This document shows, piece by piece, positions 18,521 through 22,071 of a DNA stretch of 22,071 nt. Position 1 is the stretch's first letter; every line of letters starts with the position of its first letter. The position numbers were made by a program, and so were the translations under genes. This stretch comes from a virus. A model generated the notes under the pieces. It did not search any database, was not told the DNA's origin, and saw only the letters and a program-made list of their open reading frames with translations. The stretch is taken from the IMG/VR virus record IMGVR_UViG_3300027771_000120, positions 1 to 22,071 of that record. The stretch is one strand, 5' to 3'.

Positions 18521-20108
18521 AGAAAAGTTAATAAGAGTTGAGGATTACCTCAATGATATTAACTACACAGTCGATCCAGAGTATGTTCCTAGTGACTTCG
18601 CCTTAGAGTTTGTCACGTTTATTAAGCTGGTTAATGGGGCTGATGGTGAGGAAAACCTTACCCCGTTGGTTCATTATCAGATGCTGGATACGATTACCCA
18701 TGGAGGTACCCGTATTGCCAACCTTTGCCATCGTGGTATTGCTAAGACAACACTCATGGGCGAGTACTTGTTCCTGTACTTAGCGACATACGGTTCTATC
18801 CCTGGTTTTGGTGACATATCCCTTGCTTTATACGTGTCAGATAGTATCGAGAACGGTGTGAAGAACATGCGTAAGAACCTGGAGTTCCGTTGGGAAAACT
18901 CAGAGTTCTTAAAGGTGTATGTGCCCCGTGTAAGGTTCACAGACATACGTTGGGAGTTTACCAATGCAGATGGGAACACGTTCATTGTAAAGGGTTATGG
19001 TGCTAAGACAGGCGTTCGTGGAGCCAAAGAGATGGGACGCCGTCCACAGTTGGCAGTACTGGATGACTTATTCTCTGATGAAGATGCTAAGTCCCCTACT
19101 ATCATAGAAAACGTGGAAGCCACGATCTATAAAGCGGTGACATACGCCCTGCATCCTAAGAAAAACTTAATCATCTGGTCAGGTACCCCGTTTAATGCGA
19201 AAGACCCGTTGTATAAGGCAGTTGAATCCGGCGCTTGGGACGTTAACGTGTTCCCAGTATGTGAAAAGTTCCCGTGTGAAGAGGATGAGTTCATAGGTTC
19301 ATGGCCTGATCGCTTTAACTACAGGTATGTTAGAGAGCAATACGACATTGCAGTGAAGACAGGCAAGGTAAAAGACTTTAACCAGGAAATGATGCTGCGC
19401 ATCATGTCAGAGGAAGATCGACTTGTCTTGGATCATGACATAAGTTGGTATAAGCGCGGTAACGTACTCAACAATAAAGACCTGTTTAACTTCTATATTA
19501 CTACTGACTTTGCGACTTCAGAAAGAACGTCAGCGGACTACTCTGTTATTTCAGTGTGGGCATATAACAATAATGGGGATTGGCTTTGGGTAGACGGCAT
19601 CTGTAAACGTCAATTAATGGATAAAAACATTAATGATTTGTTTCGTTTGGCTCAACAGTACCGACCCCAGCAAGTGGGTATAGAAGTGACTGGGCAACAA
19701 GGTGGATTTATCCAATGGATTCAAGATCAGATGATGCAAAGGAATATTTATTTCCCCTTAGCGTCGGAAGGTAATCTACAAAAGCCGGGTGTCAGACCTA
19801 ACACTAATAAAATGGTTCGATTTAATACAATGGTGCCTTTGTTTAAGGCTAATAAAATATTCTTTCCAATAGAAAGAAGAGACTCGCCAGAATTAGTCGA
19901 AGCATACAATGAATTGAGTTTAGCTAGTCCTAGTGGCTTTAAATCCAAGCATGATGATTTCATTGATACCATTAGTATGTTGAGTTCTTTAATGCCTTGG
20001 AAACCCACCCAACACGGTGAATTAAATAAAAGCAGTAGCGGATTAGATATTTGGGACGTTGATATAGTTCAAGACGATGATAGTAGAATACGCTCGTATA
20101 TAGTTTAA
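18510..20108 (+). CDS. terL: Terminase large subunit (N4 gp68 type)
   Basis: 532 residues from the ATG at 18510 (AGAGG 6 nt upstream); the in-frame extension back to 18462 starts with TTG and would encode an artefactual hydrophobic leader. ATPase domain: Walker A variant CHRGIAKTT (73-81), Walker B LAVLDD (181-186) and the coupling motif SGTPF (224-228). Nuclease domain with an RNase H-like fold: TTDFA (D333), IEVTG (E392) and HDDFIDT (D482, D483, D486), the three acidic metal-binding sites. It packages DNA into proheads and cuts concatemers. Length and motif spacing fit terminases of short-tailed phages with direct terminal repeats. Confidence 0.95.
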   Translation: MSYEEKLIRVEDYLNDINYTVDPEYVPSDFALEFVTFIKLVNGADGEENLTPLVHYQMLDTITHGGTRIANLCHRGIAKTTLMGEYLFLYLATYGSIPGFGDISLALYVSDSIENGVKNMRKNLEFRWENSEFLKVYVPRVRFTDIRWEFTNADGNTFIVKGYGAKTGVRGAKEMGRRPQLAVLDDLFSDEDAKSPTIIENVEATIYKAVTYALHPKKNLIIWSGTPFNAKDPLYKAVESGAWDVNVFPVCEKFPCEEDEFIGSWPDRFNYRYVREQYDIAVKTGKVKDFNQEMMLRIMSEEDRLVLDHDISWYKRGNVLNNKDLFNFYITTDFATSERTSADYSVISVWAYNNNGDWLWVDGICKRQLMDKNINDLFRLAQQYRPQQVGIEVTGQQGGFIQWIQDQMMQRNIYFPLASEGNLQKPGVRPNTNKMVRFNTMVPLFKANKIFFPIERRDSPELVEAYNELSLASPSGFKSKHDDFIDTISMLSSLMPWKPTQHGELNKSSSGLDIWDVDIVQDDDSRIRSYIV

Positions 20109-20125
20109 CTCTGACCCCCTATAAT
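20097..20125 (+). promoter_or_regulatory. Possible sigma70-type promoter for the tail genes
   Basis: A perfect TATAAT at 20120-20125 lies in the 51-nt gap after terL, 35 nt before the next start codon. With a 17-nt spacer the -35 box would be TATATA (20097-20102), a poor match to TTGACA. N4 late genes are transcribed by host sigma70 RNA polymerase with phage help, so a -10-dominated promoter is plausible. Confidence 0.35.
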
Positions 20126-20159
20126 AACGGTTAACGCACAACTCTTTTGAGGTTAGCCA

Positions 20160-20867
20160 ATGCTACTGTCAGATATATTTATGTACCTTGCTTATGGGGA
20201 ATTATCCCAAATGGCAATTGGTACTAATAATCGTGGTGGAATAGACGAATCTGATTACCCAACATTAATTAGCCATATTAATCTAGGGCTAACTAATTTA
20301 CATAGCCGACTGCCCTTAAAACAGTCGCAGGCTATTATTACGCAGCAGTCAGATCGTACCCTTTACCCATTAACGTCCGTCTATGCAATTACTTCTGCCT
20401 CAGTAGGAAATGATAGGTTTATTCTTGATTCTACTGCAGAACCTTTTGTAGATAATGTATTAAAGATCGAAGAAATTTACACAGAAAGTAATGTTTTATT
20501 GCCTTTGAATGATTCAGCCAAAGCCAATTCATTGTTTACACCCTCATTCAACACACTTCAGGTGCCTACACCTGAATCTAACAAACTACTTGCCGTAGTT
20601 TACCGTGCAAACCACACGCAGCTGCCAGCTAAGCGTGGGGTAGACATTAGTGCCATTGAACTAGATATCCCTGCAGTGCTTATTGAGCCTCTACTTACGT
20701 TTGTAGTTGGGCGCGTTGCTGCAGCAGGTAACAACCAGACCAGCATTCAAGAAGCAGCGGCTTATCAACAGAAGTATGAAGTGCAGATACAGCAGATTAT
20801 TCAGTCTGGCGCATTATCAGTGGATCGTCCCAGTAACTTACGCATGAGGAGCAACGGATGGGTATAA
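20160..20867 (+). CDS. Tail tube / head-tail adaptor protein (N4 gp67 type)
   Basis: 235 residues. The N-terminus MLLSDIFMYLAYGELSQMAI, then YPTLISHINLGLTNLHSRLP and a TLYPL strand are what I recall from the tail tube or adaptor protein encoded next to terL in N4-like phages (N4 gp67). The C-terminal half is alpha-helical (AAAYQQKYEVQIQQIIQSG) as in gp6-like connector proteins that form a 12-mer ring below the portal. GAGG lies about 7 nt before the ATG. It overlaps the next gene by 10 nt. Confidence 0.75.
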   Translation: MLLSDIFMYLAYGELSQMAIGTNNRGGIDESDYPTLISHINLGLTNLHSRLPLKQSQAIITQQSDRTLYPLTSVYAITSASVGNDRFILDSTAEPFVDNVLKIEEIYTESNVLLPLNDSAKANSLFTPSFNTLQVPTPESNKLLAVVYRANHTQLPAKRGVDISAIELDIPAVLIEPLLTFVVGRVAAAGNNQTSIQEAAAYQQKYEVQIQQIIQSGALSVDRPSNLRMRSNGWV

Positions 20868-21250
20868 CAGCTAATTTTGGGTCATCAACCCGTACAAGTA
20901 ATGGTGATGTTGCTTATGGCACGTTGGGTACATACAAGTACGTACAGGGCGACACTGGCCCACAGATGCGCTTCACCTTTACTGATGAAGACACTGGCTT
21001 ACTTACGGACTTAACCGGTGCGTTAGTAACCTTACGTTTACGTCCAACAGGCGGTAGCGTAATACTTACTCGTGAGTTGTTTATCAACCCGGAGACAGCA
21101 ACCAATGGCGAAGCCATTGTGATCTGGCAAGAAGGTGATCTAAACGTTACTCCTGGTACATACGAAGCAGAGATTGAAGTGATTCATAGCTCCGGGCTAC
21201 GGGAAACATTATTCGACGTAGTGGTTCTTTGGATACGCGCTGACTTCTAA
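20858..21250 (+). CDS. BppU-like N-terminal-domain structural protein
   Basis: 130 residues. The pattern VQGDTGPQMRFTFTDEDTGL, then LTDLTGALVTLRLRPTGG and a closing GTYEAEIEVIHSSG is the layout of BppU N-terminal/Ig-like beta domains (D-x-x-P-x-x-x-F-T-x-x-D-E, then D-L-T-G-A) found in phage baseplate and tail-appendage proteins. Here it stands alone and so could serve as an attachment or collar piece for the following repetitive tail protein. GAGGAG lies 6 nt upstream of the ATG, and the stop overlaps the next ATG (TAATG). Confidence 0.78.
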   Translation: MGITANFGSSTRTSNGDVAYGTLGTYKYVQGDTGPQMRFTFTDEDTGLLTDLTGALVTLRLRPTGGSVILTRELFINPETATNGEAIVIWQEGDLNVTPGTYEAEIEVIHSSGLRETLFDVVVLWIRADF

Positions 21251-22071
21251 TGAAAATCAAGTCTGGTCTGCTTAGCAAGCTGGCAGCCCAACATAAACAG
21301 TTGGGTGTAGACGCCAGCATCAAGATTATAGACGCCATTGACGCGTCTATAACGCGTCTTGGCTTATCAGCAGACATTACTGCCACCAAGAGCAAGCTTT
21401 CTGTAGCCATCGATGCGTCTACTGTGGCATCTATTGATCGTCTTGGGCTATCGGTAGGTACTACCTACGCTAATAAACTCGCTGTAGCCATCGAACTAGG
21501 CGACTTCATCATTCAACGTCTGGTTAATGACGGTGTCTTAGTGGATGATATGTCCACCGCCGTCGATGAGTGTGTAATGGAGTTCTTTAAGACCCTTACA
21601 GACGATACAGCACTTGCTGATCAGATCACTAAGGACTTTAGTAAAGCATTCCACGATGCCGGTTTAGTTACCGACATTCAGGTGCTGGCTTTCTTCAAGG
21701 GTCTTTCTGACACCATTGCTTCCACAGATAGTGTGGCGTGGCTTGTTGAGAAGCCTCTGGAAGAAGAAGTACTGGGTCTTGAAGACTATGTGGTCTTACT
21801 CACCAAGAAGGCACCTGAAGAGGTTGTGGGCACGTTTGACAGTATTGATAAGTTTGATGTCACTAAGGAACTTGCCCATGCAACTGCCATTGGCTCACAT
21901 GTTGCTACAAGCCTATCTAAGCCCCTACAGGATGCTTCAGTATTAACTGATACATTTACCCTACTAGCAGAGAAACCGCTCTTAGATGGCTCCTCTGTGG
22001 GCGACAACGAGGTGTTAGCGGTAGGAAAGCCCTTACATAACGCTGCCTCTCTAGTAGAGCACCTCCGTTAC
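21250..22071 (+). CDS. Repetitive tail appendage/fibre protein, C-terminus off the window
   Basis: 274 codons visible, open at the right edge. The N-terminal part has two copies of an IDAS...RLGLS...KLSVA-like unit of about 25-35 residues (about residues 28-85). Further on there are several imperfect units with the pattern K-P-L-x-[DEN]-x-x-x-[LV]-x-[DE]-x-x-x-[LV] (VEKPLEEEVLGLEDYVVLLT, LSKPLQDASVLTDTFTLLAE, VGKPLHNAASLVEHL). Such short Asp-containing repeats are typical of N4-like and other marine phage tail appendage or virion structural proteins and probably build an extended helical or beta-solenoid shaft. Start coupled to the preceding BppU-like gene. Confidence 0.8.
   Translation, partial: MKIKSGLLSKLAAQHKQLGVDASIKIIDAIDASITRLGLSADITATKSKLSVAIDASTVASIDRLGLSVGTTYANKLAVAIELGDFIIQRLVNDGVLVDDMSTAVDECVMEFFKTLTDDTALADQITKDFSKAFHDAGLVTDIQVLAFFKGLSDTIASTDSVAWLVEKPLEEEVLGLEDYVVLLTKKAPEEVVGTFDSIDKFDVTKELAHATAIGSHVATSLSKPLQDASVLTDTFTLLAEKPLLDGSSVGDNEVLAVGKPLHNAASLVEHLRY

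Noticed and set aside
1-22071. CRISPR arrays, integrase, insertion sequences, att sites
   Set aside because: Looked for regularly spaced repeats, recombinase motifs and terminal inverted repeats with a transposase; none seen.

Overview
This window is part of a lytic tailed bacteriophage genome of the N4 type (family Schitoviridae). Four things point there. A T7-type single-subunit RNA polymerase is split into two proteins at the same point as N4 RNAPII (gp15/gp16). A MoxR-type AAA+ ATPase and a metallopeptidase-like/VWA protein match the N4 gp24/gp25 pair. A Dda/RecD-like helicase, a small protein and a family A DNA polymerase lie in the N4 gp37-38-39 order. A terminase/tail block lies on the opposite strand. 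Base composition is moderately AT-rich. The SleB-type lysin suggests a Gram-negative, perhaps marine gammaproteobacterial host, but this is a guess. No integrase, repressor, tRNA or CRISPR was seen.

Layout. Everything from about 17.05 kb down to base 1 reads leftward. First come early genes of 30-81 codons (17054-15448). Then RNAP subunit 1 (15188-14292), four very small genes, and RNAP subunit 2 (13563-12355), closed by a UUCG-capped terminator. Next are two small genes, the AAA+ ATPase, a Myb-like membrane-tailed protein, the VWA protein, a helicase and the DNA polymerase, followed by a terminator. Last are accessory genes: DUF551-like, DUF3310, a TraR-like zinc protein, an HTH-HTH-Phd protein, an HTH-phosphoesterase, a Myb-like protein, and a truncated cell-wall hydrolase at the edge. 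From 17503 onward genes read rightward: a putative small terminase, two small genes, terminase large subunit, tail tube/adaptor, a BppU-like protein and a repetitive tail appendage protein cut by the right edge.

The divergent gap at 17.05-17.50 kb is where the two genome ends of an N4-like linear genome would meet in a circularised map. It holds an AT-rich stretch, a GC palindrome, a G8 run and a 53-nt multi-branched inverted repeat.

The most interesting signal is two families of short hairpins just upstream of leftward genes. Three share a CC-GGA-GG core with differing but compensating flanks (11641, 12140, 15262). Three share CC-A-N9-GCCA (15741, 16757, 17094). All lie on the plus strand, the template strand for leftward transcription. 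They resemble the 3-nt-loop template-strand hairpins used as early promoters by the N4 virion RNA polymerase. One copy (12140) matches the N4 P2 spacing exactly, as I recall that promoter. The inferred programme is: the injected virion RNA polymerase (gene outside the window) fires from these hairpins, the split RNAP is made and takes over the middle/replication genes, and the late rightward genes probably use the host polymerase.
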